DNA of 36,967 nt from Clostridia bacterium. Its GTDB lineage: Bacteria; Bacillota; Clostridia; Lachnospirales; Lachnospiraceae. Of the stretch, positions 27,789 to 36,967 are shown piece by piece. The stretch's first letter is position 1; every line of letters begins with the position of its first letter. The notes beneath the pieces are model-generated. The model saw nothing but the letters and a program-made list of their open reading frames with translations. It made no database searches and was not told the origin of the DNA. A program made the translations under genes and the position numbers. Location: contig QKDK01000197.1 of NCBI GenBank assembly GCA_003252135.1, positions 1 to 36,967 of the forward strand. Reading direction: 5' to 3'.

Positions 27789-28361
27789 ATGAGTATGAAT
27801 TGTTTGTTATGCGGTGTAGGCGGACAGGGAACCGTCCTTGCATCACGGCTGATTGCCTATGCAGCGATGCAAAAGGGCATGGAGGTCAGAACTGCCGAAA
27901 CCATAGGAATGGCACAGCGAGGCGGCTGTGTAGTGAGCCATGTAAGAACAGGGGAGGAGATACATTCATCTCTGATTCCGCTTGGAAGTGCCGATGTGAT
28001 CATCGCATTTGAACCAGCAGAAGCAGTTCGCTGTCTTCCTTATCTGAAGGAAGGCGGATTTATGATCGTGAATGATAAAGCTATCATGCCAGTCACTTCA
28101 AGTCTTGACGGCAGCGAGTATACTGCGGAAAAGATGCTTGATTTTCTTAAAGGCAAGGTATTTAATCTGAGAATTATTAATGGAGATGAGGTCTGCCGGA
28201 CATGCGGATCTCCAAAAGCATTGAATATAGCTTTGCTTGGTGCAGCAGCAGTGACTGGTGTTCTTGAGCTTACTGTCGAAGAAATGAAAGATGCCATCAG
28301 GGCAAGGGTGCCGGAAAAATATCTTGAAATGAATATGAAAGCATTTGAAGCCTGCATGTAG
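27789..28361 (+). CDS. iorB: Indolepyruvate ferredoxin oxidoreductase, beta subunit
   Basis: LLCGVGGQGTVLASRLIAYAA, AETIGMAQRGGCVVSHVR. Confidence 0.93.
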   Translation: MSMNCLLCGVGGQGTVLASRLIAYAAMQKGMEVRTAETIGMAQRGGCVVSHVRTGEEIHSSLIPLGSADVIIAFEPAEAVRCLPYLKEGGFMIVNDKAIMPVTSSLDGSEYTAEKMLDFLKGKVFNLRIINGDEVCRTCGSPKALNIALLGAAAVTGVLELTVEEMKDAIRARVPEKYLEMNMKAFEACM

Positions 28362-28403
28362 ATGAAGGAAGAGTTCTATTCCAAAGAGGGGGAAAGAGAC
28401 GCA

Positions 28404-29636
28404 ATGAAAATGAATGACTATCAGTTAAAAGCAATCAAGGAACAGTTCAAAACATTAAAAGAAAAAAGTGATTTCTATTCCAGAAAATTTGAAACAATTG
28501 ATCTTGACCTGATTTTGTCCGAGGAAGATTTTAAGAAGCTGCCGTTCACCTGGAAGGGTGATCTGCGTGATGCTTACCCCCTTGGCCTTCAGGCGGTTCC
28601 TGAAGAAGAGGTCGTACGTATTCATTCGTCATCCGGTACTACCGGTACACCGGTCATTATACCTTATACAAGACAGGATGTGGAGGACTGGGCCGTAATG
28701 TTTGAACGCTGTTACCAAACGGCCGGTGTCACACCGCTTGACAGGGTGCACATCACACCGGGCTACGGACTTTGGACAGCCGGTATCGGATTTCAGGCCG
28801 GTGCAGAAAAGCTTGGGGCGATGGTAGTTCCGATGGGCCCCGGTAACACCAATAAACAGCTGCAGATGATGATGGATCTGAAATCGACAGTGCTTTGTGC
28901 GACATCTTCCTATGCCCTGCTTCTTGCAGAGGAGATAGCAAAGAGAGGAATAGGAGATAAGATCTCACTGAAAAAGGGTGTCATCGGTTCAGAGCGCTGG
29001 GGTGAAAAGATGAGACAGAGAATAGCATCAGAGCTTGGAGTACAGCTATATGATATCTACGGACTGACAGAAATTTATGGCCCCGGCATTGGAATCAGCT
29101 GCGACGAGGACTGTGGAATGCACATCTGGGATGATTATCTGTATTTTGAAATTGTCAACCCAAAGACTGGAGAGACCGTTCAGGATGGAGAAATCGGTGA
29201 ACTTGTAATAACAACACTGAAAAAGCAGGGAGCACCGCTGATCAGATACAGGACACATGACCTTACCAGGTTCATTCCTGGTGACTGTGCATGCGGGTGC
29301 AAGTATCCAAGAATCGATACCATACTTGGACGGACTGATGACATGGTAAAAGTGAAAGGTGTCAATATCTTCCCGAGTCAGATTGATGAAATGCTCACAA
29401 AGATCGAAGGGGCATCAAGTGAATATCAGGTCATGATCGATCATCTGGACGGCAAAGACATTCTTACCTTGTTTGTTGAACAGGAAGACGGCTTTAATAA
29501 ATCTGCATTAGAAGAAAATCTGAAGGAAGCATTCAAGAACAGCATCGGTATTGATGCGAATATCATGGTCGTTTCCATGGGTGATCTTCCGCGCAGTGAG
29601 AAGAAGACAACAAGAGTATTTGATAATCGCTATTGA
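28404..29636 (+). CDS. Phenylacetate-CoA ligase family (PaaK-like)
   Basis: HSSSGTTGTPVIIPYT, YDIYGLTEIYGPGIGISC, LGRTDDMVKVKGVNIFPSQID. Confidence 0.93.
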   Translation: MKMNDYQLKAIKEQFKTLKEKSDFYSRKFETIDLDLILSEEDFKKLPFTWKGDLRDAYPLGLQAVPEEEVVRIHSSSGTTGTPVIIPYTRQDVEDWAVMFERCYQTAGVTPLDRVHITPGYGLWTAGIGFQAGAEKLGAMVVPMGPGNTNKQLQMMMDLKSTVLCATSSYALLLAEEIAKRGIGDKISLKKGVIGSERWGEKMRQRIASELGVQLYDIYGLTEIYGPGIGISCDEDCGMHIWDDYLYFEIVNPKTGETVQDGEIGELVITTLKKQGAPLIRYRTHDLTRFIPGDCACGCKYPRIDTILGRTDDMVKVKGVNIFPSQIDEMLTKIEGASSEYQVMIDHLDGKDILTLFVEQEDGFNKSALEENLKEAFKNSIGIDANIMVVSMGDLPRSEKKTTRVFDNRY

Positions 29637-29644
29637 TAAGTAAT

Positions 29645-31978
29645 TCAGAGTTCTTTTGTGATCGGTATACCTCCCTGCAGGGATATCGTGATTTCTTTCT
29701 CTCTATAGATAATTCTGCACAAAGTATCCTGATCTGCCAGCAGATTCAGCCAGACATGATTATCAGGGTTCCAGGTAATATCTGCCGTGATGCCGCCGCG
29801 GGCACGAAGACCGTTCACGCTGCCCTTTTTCCATTCAGCCGGAATAGCGGGTAGAATCTGCAGGGCAGGAATATTTGCATGAGCTGCAGTACAAGAAGCT
29901 GATGGCGGTGCCAGGTAATGGCTTTGCAGGAGCATTTCAGCTATCCCGCTGGTAAACCCTGTATTTCCGTCCAGCTCATAAACGCCTTCTGTTGTTTCTG
30001 TTCCTCTGGTCGGAGGATGCATAATAAAATGATTGACTTCAGACAGGTTGTTCAGCATGGCATTGACATGGTGGAGCGTCATAGTACCGTCATGCAGACG
30101 TGCGGCGTAAAGCAGCAGCATGGAACGTGCCCAGCCCGTATCTTCAAAAGCTGCTTCCGGAGTTGTCCTTTTCAGAATGCTTTGTCTGGCTGCCTCAGCC
30201 AGAACCGGAGTGTGTTCAGGGGTGATCTGAGAGAAGGGATATAAGCCGAGCAGATGGCTGGTATGTCTGTGCCATGGATCGGACGCAGGATAATCGTGGT
30301 CCCATTCCGCCAGCGTATGATCCGCCATGACCCTGTAAGGCAGCAGCCGTAACAGAATATCCTGAGCCTGCTTGGCAAGCAGGGCGTCCGGATGCATGTC
30401 TGTTTCGGAAAAGGAAGAAAGAGTATGATAAGCCTCCAAAAAAATCAGGCATAATTCGCGGATCATCAGTATCTCATAGGTACAGCCATTGCTGATATGA
30501 TATACTTTTTCATCCTTAATAAAAGCATTTTCAGGAGAAATGGAGGGACCGCAGGTCAGCGTATTGTCCGGTTTCTCAAAAAGATAGGACTGGAAGAACA
30601 GCAGCGACTCACGAATCAGCGGGTAAGCAATATTCTGGAGATATTTGCGATCGGGATGAAAGCGGTAATGCTCAAAAACATGCGTCAGTATCCAGATTCC
30701 GCCGGTCGGACAAGGGGAGATAGGTGTTGCCCAGTAAGGAGCTGAATAACCAAAGGCATTAGAGACAAGTTCGGCGACCCAGCCAGGATAACCGTAATTA
30801 ATATCTGCAGTCTGACGACCGGATGGTACAAGCTCGTTCCTGATCCACTGCAGCAGCGGCAAAAGAGTTTCCGGCAATGCGGTAAGATCAGCCGGCCAGT
30901 AGTTCATCTGTGTATTGATATCAAGGTGCATATCACAGGTCCAGCCGATTCTGCAGGCGACCGAGTCATTCCAGATGCCCTGAAGATGCGCAGGGAGCAG
31001 AGAATCCTCTCTGGAGCTGCATAGAAGAAGGTAACGGCCGTATTGATATAAAAGTGCAGCGGCAGGCGCATCAGGAATTGTTAATCTGGTGCGATTCATA
31101 AAGGACGATATATCATTAGAATGATGTTCCCAAAGAGAAAGCATCGATAATTCAGAAGTCTTTAACAGGTGCGCTCGATTCTTATCATGAAGTGCTGCTG
31201 CATCAGCTGATTTATTCTGGAAGTTGGTCTTCATGCACAGAGAAAGAATTACATACCTGGCATCCGCAATTATAAGCGTGGAATTTTCATGATCAAGCTG
31301 TATGGAACCACTTGACCTGACAAGAAGATCCCCGGCAAGCAGTGTTCCGCAGGTACCATCACTATGAATGGATTCATAAGCGTGACCGTGAAATGAAAGC
31401 ATACCGCCCAAAGTTGATTTTGACACAGCGCATACGGCATCGGTATGACTCTTTCCTGTTTGATATGCGGCATATGATAAAAGCAGCGAAACAGGTTCTG
31501 AAAATTCAAGCTCATAGAAAAAGAGGTCATCAGGATGAGAAAGACCGGCTCTTTTCTTGCACTGGCAAAGAAGATTTGTTTCGTTTTTTACGGAGTAGCG
31601 ACAGGAAAAGATGCCATGCTGGAAATTCAGGCATCTTTCATATCCTGTAACATCGCCGTGATGACTGATCTGTGTAATGAACAGAGAGCCAACCGGAAGA
31701 TTTGTCCCGTAATTCTGTCGGCAGCCGATGAATTTTTTGGAGTACATAACGACATCATCAAAGTTTTCCTTCGAAGCAGCATCTCTCATTGCCTGAAATG
31801 CTTTTGCACTTTCTTGCTGATGATTATGGCTGCTTTTTTCACCGCTGTAATAGGTGTTTTCTGTAAGATCGATGCGATCTGTTATTGTACCGCCATATAG
31901 CATGGCACCCATATGACCGTTTCCCAGAGGAAGTGCTTCACCCCAGCGGGTGGCTTCTGTTTGGTAGCAGTACTTCAT
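29645..31978 (-). CDS. GH95 family glycoside hydrolase (alpha-L-fucosidase-like)
   Basis: RWGEALPLGNGHMGAMLYGG, LQGIWNDS, DINTQMNYWPADLTALPE, GGIWILTHVFEHYRF, GPSISPEN, ELDGNTGFTSGIAEMLLQSH. Confidence 0.92.
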   Translation of the reverse strand: MKYCYQTEATRWGEALPLGNGHMGAMLYGGTITDRIDLTENTYYSGEKSSHNHQQESAKAFQAMRDAASKENFDDVVMYSKKFIGCRQNYGTNLPVGSLFITQISHHGDVTGYERCLNFQHGIFSCRYSVKNETNLLCQCKKRAGLSHPDDLFFYELEFSEPVSLLLSYAAYQTGKSHTDAVCAVSKSTLGGMLSFHGHAYESIHSDGTCGTLLAGDLLVRSSGSIQLDHENSTLIIADARYVILSLCMKTNFQNKSADAAALHDKNRAHLLKTSELSMLSLWEHHSNDISSFMNRTRLTIPDAPAAALLYQYGRYLLLCSSREDSLLPAHLQGIWNDSVACRIGWTCDMHLDINTQMNYWPADLTALPETLLPLLQWIRNELVPSGRQTADINYGYPGWVAELVSNAFGYSAPYWATPISPCPTGGIWILTHVFEHYRFHPDRKYLQNIAYPLIRESLLFFQSYLFEKPDNTLTCGPSISPENAFIKDEKVYHISNGCTYEILMIRELCLIFLEAYHTLSSFSETDMHPDALLAKQAQDILLRLLPYRVMADHTLAEWDHDYPASDPWHRHTSHLLGLYPFSQITPEHTPVLAEAARQSILKRTTPEAAFEDTGWARSMLLLYAARLHDGTMTLHHVNAMLNNLSEVNHFIMHPPTRGTETTEGVYELDGNTGFTSGIAEMLLQSHYLAPPSASCTAAHANIPALQILPAIPAEWKKGSVNGLRARGGITADITWNPDNHVWLNLLADQDTLCRIIYREKEITISLQGGIPITKEL

Positions 31979-32015
31979 GGCTGGTATCCTCCCCGTTCAT
32001 CAAGTTGATAAGAAG

Positions 32016-32900
32016 TTATTCTTTTACGGCACCGGAAGTGAGTCCGCTGATGATATATTTTTGTCCAAGCAGGTAGATGATGATAACCGGAAGACAGGTA
32101 AGCATAATATCTGCAAAAACAAGATTCCAGTAAGAAGCATTCTTGCCAAAGAAATTATATACGGCAAGGTTCATCGGCCACATACTGCTTTTGCTCGTCA
32201 GGTATAACGGAGTTATGAAATCATTCCACACGCCCATGAACTCAAGAATGAATGCAGTAGCAAGAATTGGCTTTAACAAAGGAATGATAATGCCAAAGAA
32301 AAGCTGCAGGGGCCCTGCTCCGTCAATGACTGCTGCTTCATCAAGCTCTACAGGCACGGAGGATACAAAGCTCTTAATGGTAAATACGCAAAAGGGGATC
32401 ATGCTGCTGGTAAACACTAAGATCAGTCCGGCTCTCGTCTCTGCAAGGCGGAGAGTCTGCAGTACCTTCATAACAGTTACAAAATTCACAGGGATGAACA
32501 GACCGCAGATGGTAAAGTAATAAAGCATGGTATTCAGCTTACTTCTGTTTCTGCACATTACATAGGCAGCCATCGCACAAAGCAATACAGCAACTGCTGT
32601 CGAAAGAACTGAATAAGTCATGCTGTTGGTGAAGCCCTGAATAAGCTTTCCGTCTTCGATGACCTTGGTATAGTTCTCAAAATGCCACTCGGTCGGCAGT
32701 GCAATACTCATTCTTGCCGCTTCTCCCTTTGTTTTAAAGGAGTTGATAAAAACAAGATAAATCGGAGATATGACAAGGAGCGTAAGAAAGAGACAGAAAA
32801 GCTGTTTTAACAGAGTCTGTATGATTCTTGCTCTATGCTGCGTTGGCCTTAAGACAGGATTATGTTTTGTCTGTTGATTCTGATGCAGTTTTTTAGTCAT
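32016..32900 (-). CDS. Carbohydrate ABC transporter permease (MalG/UgpE-type)
   Basis: FINSFKTKGE, ALPTEWHFENYTKVI, DEAAVIDGAGPLQLFFGIIIPLLKPILATAFILEFMGVWNDFITPL. Confidence 0.93.
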   Translation of the reverse strand: MTKKLHQNQQTKHNPVLRPTQHRARIIQTLLKQLFCLFLTLLVISPIYLVFINSFKTKGEAARMSIALPTEWHFENYTKVIEDGKLIQGFTNSMTYSVLSTAVAVLLCAMAAYVMCRNRSKLNTMLYYFTICGLFIPVNFVTVMKVLQTLRLAETRAGLILVFTSSMIPFCVFTIKSFVSSVPVELDEAAVIDGAGPLQLFFGIIIPLLKPILATAFILEFMGVWNDFITPLYLTSKSSMWPMNLAVYNFFGKNASYWNLVFADIMLTCLPVIIIYLLGQKYIISGLTSGAVKE

Positions 32901-33774
32901 TCCGCACCTCCTGTTTGCTCATGTAGGTCACGATCATGACACCAAGAACGGTCGTGATCAGGAATAGAATGGTATTCAATGCAGTTGCCATACCGTAAGC
33001 TCCGTTGGCATACAGCTGGTAGGAATAAGTAGTAAGAACTTCAGTTGCATGTCCGGGACCGCCGTTTGTGAGTACATAAACAATATCAAATACTTTCAGA
33101 CCATAGGTGAGACCAAATACAAGGTTTATGGTGATCGCGCCGGTTAACATTGGCAGCGTGATATATCTGAGTTTGTGGAAGAAGTTCGCACCGTCTATGG
33201 ATGCTGCTTCGTAATAGGAGGATGGAATGGCATTCAGACCAGCTAAAAAGATGGTCATGACATAACCGATACCGCGCCATGCATCCACACCATATATAGA
33301 CTTCCATACAACACCAAGGTCAGACAGCCATTTTTGTTTCATAAAATCGAGATGAAGAAATTCAAAAGCTGCATTCAGAAGCCCGTCATTAAAATTGAGA
33401 ATGGATTTAAAGATCAAACCGATAACAAGGAAAGGGAGGATGGAAGGGAGATAAAAAATAGTCCGGTAAAAGTTTTTGCCCTTTAGCTTTTCTTTCAGCA
33501 GAATGGCAAGGAAAAGAGCAGGTATCAGCTTGACAATGTTGGAAATCAATGTAAATTTCAGAGTATTCAGAATACCCGAACTGTAATCGATGTTCGAAGT
33601 GAAGATCTGAATATAGTTATCAATTCCGATAAAGTTGATGATTCCTTTACTTCTGACATTCCAGTCGGTGAATGAATACCATACACCGAGTAAGCTTGGT
33701 GTCAGGAAAAAAACGATATATAGGATCAGGGGGGCGATGATGAACCATATGGGGTAGATTTTATTCTTTTTCAT
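32893..33774 (-). CDS. Carbohydrate ABC transporter permease (MalF/UgpA-type)
   Basis: YSFTDWN, FYRTIFYLPSILPFLVIGLIFKSIL, YEAASIDGANFFHKLRYITLPML. Confidence 0.93.
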   Translation of the reverse strand: MKKNKIYPIWFIIAPLILYIVFFLTPSLLGVWYSFTDWNVRSKGIINFIGIDNYIQIFTSNIDYSSGILNTLKFTLISNIVKLIPALFLAILLKEKLKGKNFYRTIFYLPSILPFLVIGLIFKSILNFNDGLLNAAFEFLHLDFMKQKWLSDLGVVWKSIYGVDAWRGIGYVMTIFLAGLNAIPSSYYEAASIDGANFFHKLRYITLPMLTGAITINLVFGLTYGLKVFDIVYVLTNGGPGHATEVLTTYSYQLYANGAYGMATALNTILFLITTVLGVMIVTYMSKQEVRND

Positions 33775-33803
33775 AGTTCTCCTTACATCTGCATATTTTT
33801 ATG

Positions 33804-33839
33804 AAAAGCCCGGGAGAATTCTTTTAAACTCCCCCGGGC
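33804..33839 (-). terminator. Intercistronic hairpin between the substrate-binding protein and permease genes
   Basis: Minus strand GCCCGGGGGAG...CTCCCGGGC followed by TTTT. Confidence 0.75.
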
Positions 33840-33957
33840 CTGCATGAACTGCGAATATGCTTTTGGACGGGTGGATTGCAAAGAACCATCTGTGTAACAT
33901 TATACAGCAGTGCCTGATTTGCAACAAGTACGTCGTATCATACGTAGATCATTCTGA

Positions 33958-35361
33958 TTAGTTCCAGGCAGGATCGCCCTGAATAGCGGCGGAGATTGCC
34001 CTGTTTGCATCCATGTTGGAAAGTACGTCTTCAGCAGTGATTGTTCCCTGGCAGAAAGCGATCATATCAGCACCAAAATCCATCCAGTAATCGTTGGTGA
34101 ATTTTGTACCGGTCTGAAGAACAGGTGTGAGCATCTTGCTTTCATCGATTGAAGCCATGAATGCTTCTTCTTCAGGTAACCAGTGCTGAACAACATCTGG
34201 ATCATTAACGTGGATATTGGTATAGGAAGGTGAATTATCAAGGATTTCCTGAAGACTTTCTGTTGTGCATACAAAGCTGAAGAATGCTTTAACAAGATCT
34301 TCGTGCTCTGTTCCCTTGTAACCGAACATGGTAGGACCTGCAGGGTTGGTAGGGAAGTTCTGGTTGTCGCCAAGAGGAAGCAGGAATAAACCGAATTCGT
34401 CTGTTGTTCCTGTATCTTCTTTTAACTGCTGAATGTAGCTTGAGTTAGCCATAGCCATAGCAACATTTCTGTCGCCGAATTCATTTGCCATATTGGTGCT
34501 GCTTGTGCCGATCCAGTCTTCTCCAAAGTATCCAAGATCTGAAAGTTCTTTGAACTCATTCAGTACTTCAAGCATTTTTGCATTGCCTGCAAAAGTAGCA
34601 GTATTATCATTCAGAGAATCATACAGTCCAGGGGTAGCTTCTTCATATACGCCGCCGATCTGGAAGAAGGAAAGCTGATGCTGCCAGCCGTCAGCACCCG
34701 GAAGGAACCATGGTGTGATACCTGCTGCTGCGATAGTACCGCAGTCTGCAAGAAGTTCTGCATATGTTGTCGGAACTTCTGTGATTCCGAGTTCGGTGAA
34801 TAAGGTTTTGTTATATACCATAATATATTCCGGAGAGTTGTGCCATAACTGAAGTCCGTACAGGGTGTCGCCTACCATACAGGATGAAAGTCTGGCTTCC
34901 GGAATTACTGACATCCAGTCAGCTCCGGTAAAATCGATGCAGTAGTTCTCATAGTCAACGATTACAGATTCGATAGCAAATGGATTTGACTGAATCCAGA
35001 AGATATCTGAACATGTGCCGCCGGCAAGTCTTGTCTGAAGAACATCACTGTACTGGTCTGCAGGGATTGTCTGAAGATCTACTGTAACCCCATAGGTCTC
35101 TTCAAATCTTGCAATAGTTGCGTCATAGCGGTTGTCCATCCATCCGGCAGAAACAAGAATACTAAGTTCCTCCCCTTCAAAACTCTGCTCTGCTGCGTCT
35201 GTCGGTGCAGATGTTGCAGTAGCTGCTGTGGAATCACCTGAACTGCTGCCTGAATTGCTGCTGCCCGAATTACTGCCGGAACCAGCGTTGTTACCGCAGC
35301 CTGCCAGTAACATGATTGATAAAGCTACGGATAGAACGGATGCAAAAGCCTTTTTTCTCAT
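33958..35361 (-). CDS. Carbohydrate ABC transporter substrate-binding lipoprotein
   Basis: Signal peptide plus lipobox MRKKAFASVLSVALSIMLLAGCG, Ser/Gly linker, SBP_bac_1-like body. Confidence 0.93.
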   Translation of the reverse strand: MRKKAFASVLSVALSIMLLAGCGNNAGSGSNSGSSNSGSSSGDSTAATATSAPTDAAEQSFEGEELSILVSAGWMDNRYDATIARFEETYGVTVDLQTIPADQYSDVLQTRLAGGTCSDIFWIQSNPFAIESVIVDYENYCIDFTGADWMSVIPEARLSSCMVGDTLYGLQLWHNSPEYIMVYNKTLFTELGITEVPTTYAELLADCGTIAAAGITPWFLPGADGWQHQLSFFQIGGVYEEATPGLYDSLNDNTATFAGNAKMLEVLNEFKELSDLGYFGEDWIGTSSTNMANEFGDRNVAMAMANSSYIQQLKEDTGTTDEFGLFLLPLGDNQNFPTNPAGPTMFGYKGTEHEDLVKAFFSFVCTTESLQEILDNSPSYTNIHVNDPDVVQHWLPEEEAFMASIDESKMLTPVLQTGTKFTNDYWMDFGADMIAFCQGTITAEDVLSNMDANRAISAAIQGDPAWN

Positions 35362-35733
35362 TTTATTACCTCCTCATGGTAAAATGTAGATTTGTAACAA
35401 AGTTTCTGTTCGCTCCTTCATTATATGAAAAAGAATCGAAAGGGTCTATGCACTTTTTCAACAGGATTTTGTACTTATTTCACAGAAGATATAAAAATAA
35501 GAATTGAAATATGGTAAAAACTACAATGGATGTGCAAAAAATCCCGTAAATAAGCGGAGAAGAATAAAAAAATCTACAATTAACAGGGCGTTTTCTAAGG
35601 TGCAATTATCATAATTTAAATTTCTGCAGTTTGTACTATTGCTTTTAAAGAGTCCAGACGGTATTATGGTAGGAACGGATATATTTCAGAAAAGTGATAG
35701 CAAATGCATTGTAATATTGCAGAAAGGGAAAAA

Positions 35734-36967
35734 GTGAAAAAAAGACAAAGAAAGAAACTGAATATCAAAACGCAGTTTTTTCTGACATACATTATCATTG
35801 CAGTAATTACCGCAGCCAGCATCTCTCTCTTTTTTTACAGGAATATCTCACAGATACTGCTGGACAGAGAGACTTCCTCATTTCATGAGCTTGCGGGAAG
35901 CTTTATCACGGCAACTGAAAATGAGATTCAGTCCATGGATGACATATCGATCAATATAGGGTACAGCAATCTGATCCAGGACAGACTGAAAGAATACTTT
36001 GACCTGGATTTTAATGATCTAAAGGAATTCAAGGCACTGGTGGAGCTTTTTGTTATCATAAACGGAGTGGAATACAAGGTTCCTCAGATGCGTGTTTATG
36101 ATAACAGCGGAAAAGTCATTTCTATCGGAACCAATACCGATATGAAGACTGTCGATCTGTCTACGCTTTCATGGATCGAAAAGGTAAATGAGGAAGATGG
36201 CTACAAATATATCAGTCTGCCATATCAGACCTATGATTATGTGAATAATACCAGGGTGAATCCATATTATTTTTCGCTGTACAGGACCTACAACAACCAG
36301 TACAGGGAACGGGCAGGATATATAGAAGTGATCCAGTCCTGCAAAGCAGTGTTCAAGGAAATCATCTCGTATTCAAAAAAGAACCCTGACGGTATGCAGA
36401 TCTACGTATTCAATGAGGAAGGCGTGCTTGTCTACCCATTCGAGCTGAATGAGGATGAGAAAAGCTTCTATGATGCATATTATGAGCTTGCACAGGGAAA
36501 ACCCGCAAAGGAGGAAGCTTCAGACGCAAGTCTTAAAAATCCATTAACAGGCGAAGAAGAACTGGTGACATTTGAAAAATCAACATATACCGATTGGACT
36601 TATGTCTGTGCTCAGTCTAAGGCCTCTATTGTAGCACCGATACGAAGCTTTCAGATCATTGTTCTGATTTTCGGCGGGGTCATACTTTTACTAGCCATCG
36701 GGATTTCCTACTTTATGGCGAACCGGCTGACCAGACCGATCCATCAGATCCTTGATGTAATGGGACAGACAAAGATCGATACGCTTGGACATCTGCAAAA
36801 AACTGCCATGCGAACTTCGTTCAACGAGTTCGACAAGCTGAATGATGCGTTCCACCAGATGAGTGCGGACTTAAAGAGTTCTATGGATGAACTTCTTGAA
36901 ACAAGACAGCAGGAGATGAAATCAAGAAGTCTGGCGCTTCAGTCCCAGATGAACCCTCATTTTTATT
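35734..36967 (+). CDS. Sensor histidine kinase, YesM/LytS-like (3' truncated by window end)
   Basis: Open frame to the window end, not in the ORF track: N-terminal TM (TQFFLTYIIIAVITAASISLFFY), extracellular region, second TM (IIVLIFGGVILLLAIGISYFMANRLTRPI, HAMP), and SLALQSQMNPHFY typical of the HisKA_7TM/His_kinase box. Start GTG 35734 or ATG 35704. Confidence 0.88.
   Translation, partial: MKKRQRKKLNIKTQFFLTYIIIAVITAASISLFFYRNISQILLDRETSSFHELAGSFITATENEIQSMDDISINIGYSNLIQDRLKEYFDLDFNDLKEFKALVELFVIINGVEYKVPQMRVYDNSGKVISIGTNTDMKTVDLSTLSWIEKVNEEDGYKYISLPYQTYDYVNNTRVNPYYFSLYRTYNNQYRERAGYIEVIQSCKAVFKEIISYSKKNPDGMQIYVFNEEGVLVYPFELNEDEKSFYDAYYELAQGKPAKEEASDASLKNPLTGEEELVTFEKSTYTDWTYVCAQSKASIVAPIRSFQIIVLIFGGVILLLAIGISYFMANRLTRPIHQILDVMGQTKIDTLGHLQKTAMRTSFNEFDKLNDAFHQMSADLKSSMDELLETRQQEMKSRSLALQSQMNPHFY

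Overview
This 37 kb window looks like a chromosomal segment from a gut-type Firmicute, probably Lachnospiraceae (inferred from protein and codon style; not verified). There are no phage, transposase, CRISPR, rRNA or tRNA features I can support. The left and centre form a glutamine/nitrogen/nucleotide neighbourhood: GH125 alpha-mannosidase, an Amt-PII fusion, type III glutamine synthetase (GlnN), a divergent PurA, a variant GlnA followed by an ANTAR-domain antiterminator, PurF, CarA, a CarB fused to a DapF-like domain, PyrG and DapL. The right side has an Rpn-like hypothetical protein, an M18 aminopeptidase, dUTPase, Fe-alcohol dehydrogenase, PAS-GGDEF-HD-GYP, an IorA-IorB-PaaK arylacetate operon, a GH95 enzyme with a sugar ABC transporter, and a truncated YesM-like sensor kinase. 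Best candidates for something new: (1) the CarB-DapF fusion, whose first catalytic Cys is replaced by Ala while the other recognisable motifs are kept, suggesting a pseudo-enzyme sensor domain; (2) a possible H-type pseudoknot or switching leader just upstream of the dapL RBS; (3) a bidirectional terminator-like hairpin inside carA; (4) a nested inverted-repeat element with tandem repeats between carB-dapF and pyrG, sharing a TGACAGTAT half-site with a perfect 20-bp palindrome inside carB; (5) a strong promoter-proximal attenuator in the glnN leader. All calls were made by eye; no database search or folding program was run.
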